Below, in pieces: positions 27,496 to 37,687 of a stretch of 64,000 bases of DNA. How positions within the stretch are numbered: the stretch's first letter is position 1; each line of letters starts with the position of its first letter. The stretch spans positions 1,054,001-1,118,000 of the forward strand of contig CAXXIH010000004.1 of the NCBI GenBank assembly GCA_963663365.2. Reading direction: 5' to 3'. Both the position numbers and the translations under genes were made by a program. The stretch is from G963663365 sp963663365 (lineage in GTDB: Bacteria; Hinthialibacterota; Hinthialibacteria; Hinthialibacterales; G963663365). Below the pieces are notes generated by a model. It was given only the letters and a program-made list of their open reading frames with translations. It made no database searches and was not told the DNA's origin.

Positions 27496-27861
27496 TTATT
27501 TGGGGACGGCGCGGGAAATGCGGGCGCTGAGGGATACAATGATTCTCTCAGCGGCTTTGACTGCTGTATCCCGTACGGCGGTGGCATTGCCAAGGAGCTG
27601 TTGAAGGTTTTGCGCCATGCGGGGAGACAGCGTTCGATTGCGGAGTCTATCGATGGCCTCTTCATGGAGTGTTGCAGCATCTACAAGGCGGTCGTAACGT
27701 TCCCGCGCTTCCAAAAAGATCTCGGCTTTGGGGTTGCCGTTGCCATCACTGGCCCCGAAGGCATGGCACATGAGTTCATCGATCAGTTGCGAATAGCTTT
27801 GGGCTACGCCATCTCGAATTAGGCGTGCCTTTTGTTCGGGACAGGAGTCAAAATCGTCCAT
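27496..27861 (-). CDS. small helical protein, paralogue of the next gene
   Basis: A 121-aa, mostly helical soluble protein of unrecognised family. The N-terminus (EQKARLIRDGVAQSYSQLID) and C-terminus (RDTAVKAAERIIVSLSARI) each align with those of the protein at 28150-28500 (REKTRLLRDGIAQNYRRLID; RTEIIKNAESLIVLLNKI). The two genes are therefore a diverged tandem duplication. The heptad-like helices and size recall flagellar chaperones of the FlgN type, but this is only a size and style resemblance. Start: ATG 27861, with AGGAA and GAAGA upstream. Repeat A lies just past the stop. Confidence 0.65.
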   Translation of the reverse strand: MDDFDSCPEQKARLIRDGVAQSYSQLIDELMCHAFGASDGNGNPKAEIFLEARERYDRLVDAATLHEEAIDRLRNRTLSPRMAQNLQQLLGNATAVRDTAVKAAERIIVSLSARISRAVPK

Positions 27862-28149
27862 TCTTCAAAAAATTCCTGAAAATCCTGCTCACCTGAAGTT
27901 CATGGTTGATTCGGGTCAATCATATTTTTGTGTTGTATAAGTCGCTCAAAACAAAGGATACCCGGCTTGAGCAATCGACCTGTGGAGTAATTACGAATTT
28001 TCCAAAGATCGCCGGTTGTTACCGGGAACAGCTCTTTTTATCCAATACTCCGGTGCGATGAATTTATCGCACGAGATTATGATACTACACTGTTACTGTG
28101 GGCAATATATGGAGCCCAAAACTAGTCGCAATCATAAGAGAAAAAACAT

Positions 28150-28500
28150 TCAAGATTTACGAATTTTATTTAATAAAACAATTAAACTCTCGGCATTTTT
28201 GATAATTTCGGTCCTCGTATCAGCGGCTTTGGAGCGCAACCTCTGGACTTGATCAGGCTCGGTTGCCGCATCCGGATCACGGTGTAAAACCGCTAGTGCA
28301 GCTTCTAAGCGGCCTAATAATCTAAGTAGCCGTTCAATCTGTTGGGACTGCTTGTGAAATGGTTCCAGAGTGCCATGCGGAATGGGCTGGCGCTCTAAGT
28401 CCACCTCCGCCAGCGCAGTGTCAATGAGTCTTCTGTAATTCTGGGCTATACCATCCCGAAGCAGACGTGTCTTTTCCCGGTCGTCAAGAACAACATTCAT
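28150..28500 (-). CDS. small helical protein, paralogue of the previous gene
   Basis: A 116-aa helical protein, paralogous to the 27496-27861 product over the first ~25 and last ~25 residues, with a variable middle. AAGGGA lies about 6 bases before the ATG at 28500, a good start. No signal, no membrane segment, no known motif. The two genes are in the same direction, separated by about 290 bases with no gene I can support; the spacing suggests separate promoters or a gene lost between them. PurL is divergent from it. Function unknown. Confidence 0.65.
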   Translation of the reverse strand: MNVVLDDREKTRLLRDGIAQNYRRLIDTALAEVDLERQPIPHGTLEPFHKQSQQIERLLRLLGRLEAALAVLHRDPDAATEPDQVQRLRSKAADTRTEIIKNAESLIVLLNKIRKS

Positions 28501-28754
28501 GAAAGTCCCTTAACCCATTTAATAAAAGCAATTTATGCTCAATACTACAATTCGGTGTCTACCCCGAGTTTAGCGTATCGGTCAACGTGATCAAATAGCC
28601 TAAGTGGCGTAATTTTGCACGAAGAGGTCAATTTACCCCATCGCGAGGCGCTTTGGGATCAAAGACTATGCAAACTCGACGCTACGGTCTTTCTGCCCGA
28701 TTGCCGCTGTGGGAATGACAGGCATTTCTCCTCCTGATAACTTCAAGCATCATC

Positions 28755-31112
28755 ATGAAACAGATATTCGACCTTTCACAATTTTCCGACGATTCGTCTT
28801 TGGCGAAGGCCCTGCGCGATGCGGGATTGGCATTAAAACCGGGCGAAGCCCGCAAAATCGCTGAACGATTGGGCCGTAATCCATCTTTGGCCGAACTGTT
28901 CGTATTCGATATCGAATGGAGCGAACACTGTTCCTATAAAAGCAGTAAGCCGTTGCTTAAGAAATACCTGCCGACAAGCGGCCCCATGGTAATCCAAGGT
29001 CCGGAAGAAGACGCAGGGATTTTGGAATTGGGCACCTTTAACGGGAAACGTTGGGGGATCGTGATTGCCCATGAAAGTCACAATCACCCAAGCCAGGTTT
29101 TGCCTTTTGAAGGCGCGGCTACCGGCATTGGAGGTATTGTCCGGGATGTGGATTGCATGGGCGGCCGTGTGATCGGCTGTATGGATCCGTTGCGTTTTGG
29201 TGATCCTGTTGGTGAACATGCCACGCGTACAAAACATATCGCCAACGGTGTAATTCGGGGGATTTGGCAATACGCGAATGCATTGGGAGTGCCAAACCTG
29301 GGTGGCGATCTGGTTTTTCATCCGGGATTCGATGACAACTGTTTGGTCAATGTTGTGGCAATCGGTTTGGTTGCCGAAGATGAAATTATTCATAGCTGTG
29401 TTCCTGCGAATTCAGTGGGTTACGATTTAATCCTGGTGGGCAAGCCCACCGATAGCTCGGGCTTTGGGGGCGCATCGTTTGCTTCCGATACGCTGGATGG
29501 TGAACAAGCAGTCGAGAACAAAGCGGCCGTGCAGGTACCGGATCCATTCCTGAAGAATGTGCTTATTCACCGCAAAGCGAACGAAGCGGTATGGAAACGC
29601 GCCCAGGAACTGGGATATATCATCGGGATCAAGGATCTAGGCGCAGGCGGTATTATGTGCGCATCATCCGAAATGGGCGCCAGCGGCGGATACGGTATTG
29701 AGCTGTACTTGGAGAATATTCATATCGGGGAAGAAGGTTTGCCGCCGTTTGTTTATCTTTGCGCCGAAACGCAGGAACGGTTCATGTTGGCGGTTCCGCC
29801 CGCGTTCACAAAAGAGGTTTTGCATCTTTATAACGATGTTTGGGATTTACCCAATATCTGTTCGGGCGCGCGTGCTTCGGTTGCGGGCAAGGTTATTGAA
29901 GAACAGACCTTCCGTGTTTTGCACCATCAGGACGCGGTTGTCGAATTGCCAATCGAATTTGTTGTTGAGGGCATTTTGTACGAGCGGGAAAGCCGTGAGG
30001 CAAAAACCAAATTCGGCAAACCGGATCGCAAACCGATAGATGATTTGGGCGCGGTGCTACTTAAAATGCTGGGGAGTGTCAATATCGCGTCTCGTCATCC
30101 GGTTTATCATCATTACGATACGGAAGTCCAAGGCAATGCGGTTATCCGCAGCGGGGAGGCGGATGCGGGTGTGCTCGCGCCTTTGCCGGGGTCTTCATTA
30201 GGCATGGCGTTTTCGACCGATGGGAATCCCTTTTTCGGGGAAGTCAATGCCTATGCCGGCGGCTTGCATGCCGTAGCCGAGGCGATCCGCAATGTCGCGG
30301 CTACAGGCGCGCGTCCGGTGGGATTAACCGATTGTCTTAATTTCGGCAATCCGGAAATACCCGAACAGTTTTGGCAGTTGGAGGAAGGCATCCGGGGTGT
30401 CGCCGATGCTGCCCGCGCACTTTACGATCCATCCGGCGAACCGGATCCCATCCCCTTCGTTTCGGGTAATGTTTCGCTTTATAACCATTCGGCGAGTGGC
30501 AAGGCGATTCCGCCTTCACCGATCATTTGTTGTGTGGGCCGTTTTGCGGATGTGAGCATCGCAACGACTATGGAGCTCAAAAAAGCAGGAAACCGCCTGC
30601 TTTTAATTGGCGATCGATATCCCGAATTAGGAGCATCGGAATTCGATCGTGCCTGTGGCCGTCCCCCGGCGGAAGATCTTCCGGAATTCCGTCCGGAGCT
30701 GGAGCGGGCAATTGTGTATGGCACAATCGAAGCCATTGAAGCAGGATTGGTTTGTGCGGCGCACGATATCTCTGATGGAGGGCTCGCGGTTGCCGTAGCG
30801 GAGATGATTCTCCGCAACCGTCCGGTGAAATGTTTGGGCCTTGCACTCGATGTGGAATGTCTTCGCCGGAGCGAACAAGGAGATTTATCCAACGATGTAA
30901 TTCTTTTCTCGGAATGCACGGGAATGTTGTTGGAAGTTGTCCCCAACGATGTCGAAGCCATTCGCGCGATTTATAGCCGACTCAATGCGAAAGTTCATGA
31001 TTTGGGTGAAGTAACCGGCGATCCGCGTTTGGTGATCAATGGGATTCTTTCTCTTGATGCCGATGCAATGTCGGAACAATGGCATGAATCTCTGAAAAGC
31101 ATTTTCAAGTAA
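28755..31112 (+). CDS. purL: phosphoribosylformylglycinamidine synthase, PurL subunit
   Basis: The synthetase subunit that makes FGAM from FGAR, ATP and glutamine-derived ammonia in de novo purine synthesis. At 785 aa it is the small PurL form, which works with separate PurQ (glutaminase) and PurS. The N-terminal ATP/substrate region shows IEWSEHCSYKSSKP (about residues 54-67) and HNHPSQVLPFEGAATGIGGI (about 110-130), both hallmark segments. The second half-domain has ISDGGLAVAVAEM near the C-terminus. PurQ and PurS are not adjacent, and purF is 7 kb away on the other strand, so the pathway is scattered here. A strong terminator follows at 31157-31188. Confidence 0.95.
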   Translation: MKQIFDLSQFSDDSSLAKALRDAGLALKPGEARKIAERLGRNPSLAELFVFDIEWSEHCSYKSSKPLLKKYLPTSGPMVIQGPEEDAGILELGTFNGKRWGIVIAHESHNHPSQVLPFEGAATGIGGIVRDVDCMGGRVIGCMDPLRFGDPVGEHATRTKHIANGVIRGIWQYANALGVPNLGGDLVFHPGFDDNCLVNVVAIGLVAEDEIIHSCVPANSVGYDLILVGKPTDSSGFGGASFASDTLDGEQAVENKAAVQVPDPFLKNVLIHRKANEAVWKRAQELGYIIGIKDLGAGGIMCASSEMGASGGYGIELYLENIHIGEEGLPPFVYLCAETQERFMLAVPPAFTKEVLHLYNDVWDLPNICSGARASVAGKVIEEQTFRVLHHQDAVVELPIEFVVEGILYERESREAKTKFGKPDRKPIDDLGAVLLKMLGSVNIASRHPVYHHYDTEVQGNAVIRSGEADAGVLAPLPGSSLGMAFSTDGNPFFGEVNAYAGGLHAVAEAIRNVAATGARPVGLTDCLNFGNPEIPEQFWQLEEGIRGVADAARALYDPSGEPDPIPFVSGNVSLYNHSASGKAIPPSPIICCVGRFADVSIATTMELKKAGNRLLLIGDRYPELGASEFDRACGRPPAEDLPEFRPELERAIVYGTIEAIEAGLVCAAHDISDGGLAVAVAEMILRNRPVKCLGLALDVECLRRSEQGDLSNDVILFSECTGMLLEVVPNDVEAIRAIYSRLNAKVHDLGEVTGDPRLVINGILSLDADAMSEQWHESLKSIFK

Positions 31113-31156
31113 TCAACAACAATGCGTTTGCATTTGGTGCGGCATTGATATACAAA

Positions 31157-31188
31157 AAAACGGCGGGTTCATTTGAACCCGCCGTTTT
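31157..31188 (+). terminator. intrinsic terminator after purL
   Basis: Perfect 14-bp stem AAAACGGCGGGTTC/GAACCCGCCGTTTT with a 4-base loop, preceded by an A run and ending in TTTT. It lies 45 bases after the purL stop and is a classic rho-independent terminator. The rest of the 31113-31435 gap holds no gene I can support. Confidence 0.9.
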
Positions 31189-31435
31189 CACAGCCGCTCT
31201 TCTTTTTTGCCGTTGTTGTGGCTGTGAAGGATAAAACGATTTTTACAAAATCTTCACGATCCAAGGATAGCGTAATCTTTAACTGCAATACTAGTCAAGT
31301 TCACATCGATCACTTACCCAGGTATTGACTCACGGTCACGACGCGCCGTCAACCCCCGGGCAACTATCTTGAAGCTTTTTGAAATCCGTCATACCGTCAA
31401 TTGAAAATCAACTCAGCCAAGAAAGCGTAACCATC

Positions 31436-32761
31436 ATGAAAATACCCGGAGCGCATTCAGAAATAGATTCATTGGTTCGTGCTACGAAATTTATCGACAC
31501 ACATGAGCATATTTTGGAAGAGAGCACACGTTTGGAGAAAGGCCCCGGCGGCTGGCTTTTCCCCTGTGATGATTGGGCGTATTTGCTTAATCACTATACA
31601 GGCAGCGATTTGGATAGTTCGGGCATGCCGCAAGATGTGAAAAATCAGTTCTTTTCAAAAGATGTCGATCCTGAGGATAAATGGTCTTTGGTGGCGCCCT
31701 ATTGGGAGCGCATCCGTACAACGGGATATGCGCAGGCGGTGCAATATAGTATTGCACAATTATATGACATTGAGGATTTAAACGCGGATACCTATATGAC
31801 GTTGCATGAACGTTACCGCAAACGTCTGGCACCTGGTTATTACGAACCGATTTTACGTGATGTTGCGGGGATCGAGTCCAGTCAGGTCAATTCACTGGAG
31901 AAGATCTATATGCGCAGCTCGTATCCGTTGTTGTTGATGCAAGATCTGAGTTTTATTCAATTTACAGCTGGATTGGAACGTGACCGGATGTCGGAGGAGA
32001 GTGGTTTACCCGGCGAGACGCTTGAAGAATTCAAGGCAATGATCGACTGGTATTTCGAGACGTATGGTCCAATCGCAGTTGCGGTAAAGAGCCAGGCGGC
32101 CTATGGACGGCGGCTGAATTATGAAGAAGTAGACGAGACCTCGGCGGCCCGGTTCTATTACGAAAAATTCCAGGGCAAACAGAAGCTTCCTCCCGAAGAC
32201 CTTAAGGCACTGCAGGATCATCTGTTTTGGTATTGCTTGGATAAAGCGACCGAGTATGAATTGCCTGTAAAGCTGCATACGGGTTATTTTGCGGGTTCAC
32301 GCCGGATGCCTTTGGAGTGGGTGCGGCAGAATGCGGGAGATTTGTGTCCAATCCTGGCCAAGCATCCGAATACTCAATTCGTCTTGATGCATATCGATTA
32401 CCCCTATCAAGATGAAGCCATTGCCTTGGCCAAGCATTATCCCAATGTGACTATCGATATGTGTTGGGCATGGATTATCAATCCACTCGCGGCCAAACGG
32501 TTCTTGAAAGAGTTTTTGGTAGCGGCTCCGAACAATAAATTGCTTTCGTTCGGCGCGGATTATTGCGCAGTGGAAAATGTTCCGGGCCACGCCGAAATTG
32601 CGCGACGCGGTATTGCTCAAGCCATCAGTGAAATGATCGATGAAGGATGGATACAATCCCGCACCGCCGAAACCATTATCCCCCGTATCATGCGGGGCAA
32701 TGCCTGGGAGCTATTTAATCTGGAGAAAAAGACTGCCGTTTTGGCGCAGTTGAAACCGTAA
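31436..32761 (+). CDS. amidohydrolase-family metal-dependent hydrolase
   Basis: An amidohydrolase-2-type protein of 441 aa. Metal-site signatures are in order: FIDTHEHI near residue 18 (HxH), a histidine in LPVKLHTGY (about residue 280), another in VLMHIDYPY (about 318), and the Asp in LLSFGADYCAVEN (about 370). This fits the TIM-barrel uronate-isomerase/aminocarboxymuconate-decarboxylase branch rather than a classic amidase. Substrate unknown. ATG 31436 is used because the family start lies just after it; the frame is open to a TTG at 31379, and neither has a strong ribosome site. No neighbour suggests a pathway. Confidence 0.75.
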   Translation: MKIPGAHSEIDSLVRATKFIDTHEHILEESTRLEKGPGGWLFPCDDWAYLLNHYTGSDLDSSGMPQDVKNQFFSKDVDPEDKWSLVAPYWERIRTTGYAQAVQYSIAQLYDIEDLNADTYMTLHERYRKRLAPGYYEPILRDVAGIESSQVNSLEKIYMRSSYPLLLMQDLSFIQFTAGLERDRMSEESGLPGETLEEFKAMIDWYFETYGPIAVAVKSQAAYGRRLNYEEVDETSAARFYYEKFQGKQKLPPEDLKALQDHLFWYCLDKATEYELPVKLHTGYFAGSRRMPLEWVRQNAGDLCPILAKHPNTQFVLMHIDYPYQDEAIALAKHYPNVTIDMCWAWIINPLAAKRFLKEFLVAAPNNKLLSFGADYCAVENVPGHAEIARRGIAQAISEMIDEGWIQSRTAETIIPRIMRGNAWELFNLEKKTAVLAQLKP

Positions 32762-32980
32762 GGCAATCGGGATTCTCAAGTTTGCAGTTCGATAGGTGAA
32801 TTGCATGGATTGGATATTCCGGAATGATCGGAGAAATCCGTGATTCTTGCGGATATCAATCGTTAAAAACATTAGATTAGTAATGTGATGTCATTCTTGA
32901 CGGATACGTATTCGATGCGGTAACGCCGAGTGACATCTATTAATCTTGTAGCAATGCAGCTCTTAGATGGGAAAGAAGGC

Positions 32981-35518
32981 ATGCGTTTAGCTGTTTTGTT
33001 CGTTGGAGTGACTTGTATTTTTCTTCTGGGCCTTTCCGCCGTTCATGGCGATGTGGTCATCAACGAGATTCATTACAATCCGCCGGATCCTGACGATGGG
33101 GATACACCAGGCTCACTGCGCGAGTTTTTAGAACTTTATAATCCCGGACCGGAGAACGTAGATCTATCCGGCTACGAATTCACCAAAGGGATCAGCTATA
33201 CATTCTCCGAAGGTCAACAATTGGCCGCAGGCGAATACCTGATCTTGGCCCGTGTGCCAACATACTCCGGCTGGAATAACGTTGCGGCTACGATCATGGG
33301 GCCCTATGAAGGCGCTCTTTCGAATAGTGGAGAGCGTTTAAAATTAGTGCGTCCCGATGGAACGGAAGTCGACGACCTGCGGTACAGCGATGAATTACCC
33401 TGGCCGCGTGCCGCAGATGGCTATGGTTCTTCGTTGGAACGTATCGCATGGGATTTACCCGCCGATGATTATCATTCCTGGCGCGCCTCAAGTGAATATG
33501 ACGGGAGTCCGGGCCGTGAGAATTCGGTTGTGGGTACACCATCGCGTCCGGTGATTCTTTCTTATTCTGTTGAGCCTGAGAATCCAACATCCGAGGATGA
33601 AGTCACTGTTCGCCTGGCGCTGGATTCTCCCCAGATCATTGAGAATGCAATACTTCGCTGGGAAATCGCGGGTGATACTCGAAATACGACGACATTTCTG
33701 CCCAGACAATCCACATGGCGGTTTTGGCCCGGTACAAGCGCGCCTTCTCAAGGTACGGAGTGGACTGCGCTTGAATTTGACGATTCCTCATGGAGTACCG
33801 GTATCGGTGGATTCGGTTATGGAGACACCTCTACGGTCGATACTGTTGTGAATGACATGCGGGGGAATTACACGACTTTCTATATTCGCCAGCATTTCAC
33901 AATCGAAGATCCTGCAGCTCTGCATACGCTGGTGTTGTCGATAACCGTCGACGACGGTTTTGTGGCTTATCTTAACGGGACCGAAATTGCCCGCGCTTAC
34001 GCTCCCGATGTTGTCGAACATACTTCGACCGCCTTAGAGAGCCATGAATCGACCAGTTCACTGCCGAATTTCATCATCCGTAATGCGGACCAAATTTTAC
34101 GGCCGGGCGAGAATGTATTGGCTGTTGCCGGACTGAATTATGATTTGACGAGCACGGATTTTGTTTTGTCTCCGTCTATCATTGAATTCACCAACACCCA
34201 AAAGATGACTCTGGTTGAGGAGACGGATGATACGGCCATTTTTGAAGCGGCTATTCCCGCTCATCCTTCCCAGAGCTTGATTCGGTATAACGTCCGCGTG
34301 GATCTTGCGAATGGCGAGTCTGTTACGCTTCCTCATGCGAATGAGCCGCGCCCCTTTGAGTCCTATTTTGTTTACGATGGGGAGTTGGTTTCTCCGCTGC
34401 CCATGCTATGGATTTTCGACCGTATCACATGCACGATTCTCGATTCCTCGAAGATTGTGGGAGGTGCAGTGGCGCTTATGCCCGGAGAAGACTATCCACA
34501 AGTATTCGATGGCGCGGCGCTAACGAGCGCACGTAACGGCACGAAACTAAAATTCTTGAAGGATGAAAAGTTTCGAGGGGACCGCACGCTGAATATCATC
34601 CCCGAACGCCCAACCTCAGGTTCAACCGCTGGGACCACATCCCCGCATCGTGAACATTTTGCATTTTGGTTCTTTCAGGAGATGAATGTCCCTACTCCCC
34701 GTTGTGAGTGGTTCCGGATTTTTGAGCGGGTGCGTAATCCGCCGGAAGGTTCACGTGCATACCGGCAAACACAAAATGTAGTTGTTCAACAGATTAACGA
34801 GTCGTTTTTGGCGTTGTTGGGCCGGAATCCGGAAAGTGATATTTATAAGCTGGAATATGACTCGGGATTCACAAAAAAAACAAACCTTGAAGAGGGATAC
34901 GGCACCCTGAATGAACTTCAAAGTGCGCTGGCAATCGATGATCCGGTGGCGCGGCGGGCCGAGATGGAACGTTTGGTGAATCTCGACGAAATGAGGGCCT
35001 ATAGCGTGGCCTGTTTGCTAACGAGCAATTGGGATGGATTTCATAACAATAACTGGATGATTTACGATCCTGAAAAATACCCCGGCTGGGAGATTGTGCC
35101 GTGGGATCTCGATAAAGCGTGGGGATTTACCGATGGGGATCCGATGTTTGTGGAGATGATCGTCGATTTTCCCATCGATGGACGTAGCATTCCTTCGTCG
35201 TTTGGCGGACGCAGGCCGGGACCGATCACCGGCCGGGTCCATTTGGATACTGAATTTCACGAGGAGTATGTTTCCCAAGCACGTATTGCGCTGGATACTC
35301 GTTTCACGGATGAGTTTTTGTATACCAAACTGGATGAAATCGAAGCGACGCTTCTGGAGGATCTGGAGCTCATGGAGCAACAAACCGGCCTCACACAAAC
35401 GCGGCGCTACCAGCAGATTATCGAATCCGACGAAACGATAAAAACCTTTATCGCTTTGCGAAGGCAGTATTTGAACAACGCTTTGCCGGTTCCGGTGGAG
35501 GAGTGGATGTTGCATTAA
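32981..35518 (+). CDS. secreted lamin-tail and CotH-kinase-like protein
   Basis: An exported protein of 845 aa. The signal peptide (about residues 1-23) is followed by a lamin-tail domain opening VVINEIHYNPPDPDDG and FLELYNPG, then beta-rich segments. The C-terminal CotH-like kinase domain shows ERPTSGSTAGTTSPHREH (about 545-560), TSNWDGFHNNNWMIYDP (about 680-695) and VPWDLDKAWGF (about 705). This architecture is widespread in Planctomycetes-like bacteria. CotH-type domains are atypical protein kinases in Bacillus spore coats and in fungi; activity here is untested. ATG 32981 precedes the signal peptide; the frame opens at 32930. Repeat B/A sequence starts about 10 bases after the stop. Confidence 0.8.
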   Translation: MRLAVLFVGVTCIFLLGLSAVHGDVVINEIHYNPPDPDDGDTPGSLREFLELYNPGPENVDLSGYEFTKGISYTFSEGQQLAAGEYLILARVPTYSGWNNVAATIMGPYEGALSNSGERLKLVRPDGTEVDDLRYSDELPWPRAADGYGSSLERIAWDLPADDYHSWRASSEYDGSPGRENSVVGTPSRPVILSYSVEPENPTSEDEVTVRLALDSPQIIENAILRWEIAGDTRNTTTFLPRQSTWRFWPGTSAPSQGTEWTALEFDDSSWSTGIGGFGYGDTSTVDTVVNDMRGNYTTFYIRQHFTIEDPAALHTLVLSITVDDGFVAYLNGTEIARAYAPDVVEHTSTALESHESTSSLPNFIIRNADQILRPGENVLAVAGLNYDLTSTDFVLSPSIIEFTNTQKMTLVEETDDTAIFEAAIPAHPSQSLIRYNVRVDLANGESVTLPHANEPRPFESYFVYDGELVSPLPMLWIFDRITCTILDSSKIVGGAVALMPGEDYPQVFDGAALTSARNGTKLKFLKDEKFRGDRTLNIIPERPTSGSTAGTTSPHREHFAFWFFQEMNVPTPRCEWFRIFERVRNPPEGSRAYRQTQNVVVQQINESFLALLGRNPESDIYKLEYDSGFTKKTNLEEGYGTLNELQSALAIDDPVARRAEMERLVNLDEMRAYSVACLLTSNWDGFHNNNWMIYDPEKYPGWEIVPWDLDKAWGFTDGDPMFVEMIVDFPIDGRSIPSSFGGRRPGPITGRVHLDTEFHEEYVSQARIALDTRFTDEFLYTKLDEIEATLLEDLELMEQQTGLTQTRRYQQIIESDETIKTFIALRRQYLNNALPVPVEEWMLH

Positions 35519-35527
35519 GAGAGACAG

Positions 35528-35815
35528 CGGATAGGGAGCTACATGTGAATGTGTAGCAAACAAACGGCTCATCAGGAGATTCGCCCTCCCGCTCGTGACC
35601 GCCGTGGATCCCGCCATGGCGGGACCTAACGCCTCACGTCAGGGTACCCCTGCGGGCAAGAAGCCTCCCGGCCCACGATTTCGAGGCATATTCGTAGGAT
35701 TTAGTTGGTTGGCACCCAGCAGAGCGAAACGGGCATATATTTGAATCACGAAAGCGCGAAAGGAGCACGAAAACGCGAAACGTTTGCAGAGTTGGGTGGA
35801 TGGGGAGATGCATGT
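35528..35815. repeat. composite B/A interspersed repeat between convergent genes
   Basis: This fills the gap between the CotH-like stop (35518) and the LRR gene stop (35816). It has a short B tail (35528-35550), a full A copy (about 35554-35720), a 'GAATCACGAAAGCGCGAAAGG' segment of a third type (about 35742-35775, also near 61829-61860), and a second B tail (35787-35815). It ends exactly at the LRR stop codon. Confidence 0.75.
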
Positions 35816-37687
35816 TTAGTTTGTATTCTGTGCCCAATCTTGAATCGATGTGCATTCGTAGGGATCGAAGCCGTTTTGCGGTGAATATTCGATTTTACCG
35901 ATTATGATGATATCGATATCATCAAACTCCTGCTCAACGCGGAATTTTAAATCTTGGATATCCGCCCAATCCTCACAGTCGAGATTGTTGTTGCGAACAT
36001 CCAACATATCCCCCGCGCCGATTTCCGAGCTTTCGGTCAGTCCCGTCAATGATTCGATTTGATTGCCCGATATATCCAAAACGCGGAGTTCGGGATTCAA
36101 TCTCATATCGATGTGGCTTAATTGGTTCTCCGCGCAGTACAGTTCAATCAGATTCGGATTCGAATCAAGATCGAGCGATTGCAGCCGGTTTTGTGAACAG
36201 TCCAATAGGCCTACGTTCGGATTCATGGACACATCGAGGCTGTTTAGGAGGTTATTTTGGCATTTCAGAATGGATAGTTGAGAATTGCCACTGACATTCA
36301 AACTTTCGAGCGCATTGCCGCGGCAGAGTAAAAATTGCAGGTTCCCGGCACCGCTCAAATTTAACGAGACGATGTCATTGTCTTGGCATTCCAGCCGGAC
36401 CAAATTCGTGTTTTTCGAGATATCGATCGCAGTCAGCCGATTAAACGAGCAGTAGACATATCTTGCATCCAAGTTGTCAGAAAGATCCAGTTCTGTCAGC
36501 TGATTATCCCAACAATCCAGAATCTGTAGCTGGGCGTTTTTGGATAGATCGAGAGTTTCGAGAAAATTAATGCCGCATCGCAATTCCACAAGCTGCAGAT
36601 TGGCGGCCACATTTAGAGATGTTAATTGATTCTGCGTACATTCGATTCTTGTGAGCAGCAGATTATTTGTGATATCTAATTCGCTCAGATTGTTATTTGT
36701 GCATTCCAGGTTTTTCAATAGGAGATTGTTGGATAAATCCAAAGTTTGCAGGCTATCGCGCCAGCAGCTTAAGATTTCCAAATTCGGATTGGCGGATAAA
36801 TTCAAATCTCCGAGCTCGTTCTCGCCACAAATCAGCTCGACAAGGTTTGGGTTGGAAGAGACATTCAATGAATTCAAGCGATTATCCCAACACCGAAGTG
36901 TCGTAAGGCCGGAGCATGCGGCAACATCAAGATCTACAAGCCAATTGTGGGAACAGTCAATGGATACCAGGAGCGGATTCGGTTCAAGTTGAAGGTGCTG
37001 CAAGTGATTATCTGCGCAAGAAAAATTATACAGTTTCGAAAGACCCGCCACATTGATATCCGACATTTGATTGTAGCCACATGCAACAGTTTCCAAATTC
37101 GGATTCGAAGACAAATCAAGCGAAGTGATTTGATTCAGTTCACAATTGAGCAGACGAAGCGACGGGTTTGCATCAAGCTGAAGTTCTTGCAGATTGTTGC
37201 CGTAGCATACGAGCTGCTTAAGGCCGGTATTTTGAGATACATCGAGGTGTGTCAAATAATTGTAATAGCAGCTTATGGACTCCAACGCGGCATTTGCAGG
37301 AAGGATTAACTCCGTGAGCCCGGAACTGCCGCAATCCAAATGACGAAGCGCGGTATTTTGAGAAAGATCGAGCCGGGAAAGATTGTAATTGTACAGACAG
37401 ATGAAAGATTCGATATTCTTGAAAAAGTGAATTCCGCTGAAATCGGAGGCATAGATCGTTGAGCAATTGAATGTTCCCGATTTGATGGCGGCATCAGCGG
37501 CTGTGAAGGCGCCGCCCGATTCGACGCCCATGAACGCTTCCACCGCCGCCCGGAATTTCGGATCGGGAAAGTTTTCGCCGGTATTGATATTTTGGGTGTG
37601 AGCCAAATCGGCAAAAACGATGTTCGCGATTATAATCGCGGCATAAATGAAGCGGCGGCGGTAGATGCGGGAGTTATGATGCGCCAT
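35816..37687 (-). CDS. secreted Cys-containing leucine-rich-repeat protein
   Basis: An exported protein of 623 aa with a perfect AGGAGG site 5 bases before the ATG. Residues 1-31 form a signal peptide ending LAHTQ. A short N-terminal domain (ENFPDPKFRAAVEAFMG) is typical of secreted LRR proteins. Then come 21 consecutive repeats, each exactly 21 residues, of the form LxxLDLSxNxxLxxLxCxxNx; Cys is conserved at the same position in the first 20. A capping segment (LDISGN...) follows. It probably binds protein or polysaccharide at the cell surface. Similar Cys-LRR arrays occur in Bacteroidetes-like bacteria. The stop borders repeat B. Confidence 0.88.
   Translation of the reverse strand: MAHHNSRIYRRRFIYAAIIIANIVFADLAHTQNINTGENFPDPKFRAAVEAFMGVESGGAFTAADAAIKSGTFNCSTIYASDFSGIHFFKNIESFICLYNYNLSRLDLSQNTALRHLDCGSSGLTELILPANAALESISCYYNYLTHLDVSQNTGLKQLVCYGNNLQELQLDANPSLRLLNCELNQITSLDLSSNPNLETVACGYNQMSDINVAGLSKLYNFSCADNHLQHLQLEPNPLLVSIDCSHNWLVDLDVAACSGLTTLRCWDNRLNSLNVSSNPNLVELICGENELGDLNLSANPNLEILSCWRDSLQTLDLSNNLLLKNLECTNNNLSELDITNNLLLTRIECTQNQLTSLNVAANLQLVELRCGINFLETLDLSKNAQLQILDCWDNQLTELDLSDNLDARYVYCSFNRLTAIDISKNTNLVRLECQDNDIVSLNLSGAGNLQFLLCRGNALESLNVSGNSQLSILKCQNNLLNSLDVSMNPNVGLLDCSQNRLQSLDLDSNPNLIELYCAENQLSHIDMRLNPELRVLDISGNQIESLTGLTESSEIGAGDMLDVRNNNLDCEDWADIQDLKFRVEQEFDDIDIIIIGKIEYSPQNGFDPYECTSIQDWAQNTN

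Noticed and set aside
28016..28252. 78-codon plus-strand frame between the two paralogues
   Set aside because: Overlaps the 3' end of the minus-strand paralogue and has no supported start.
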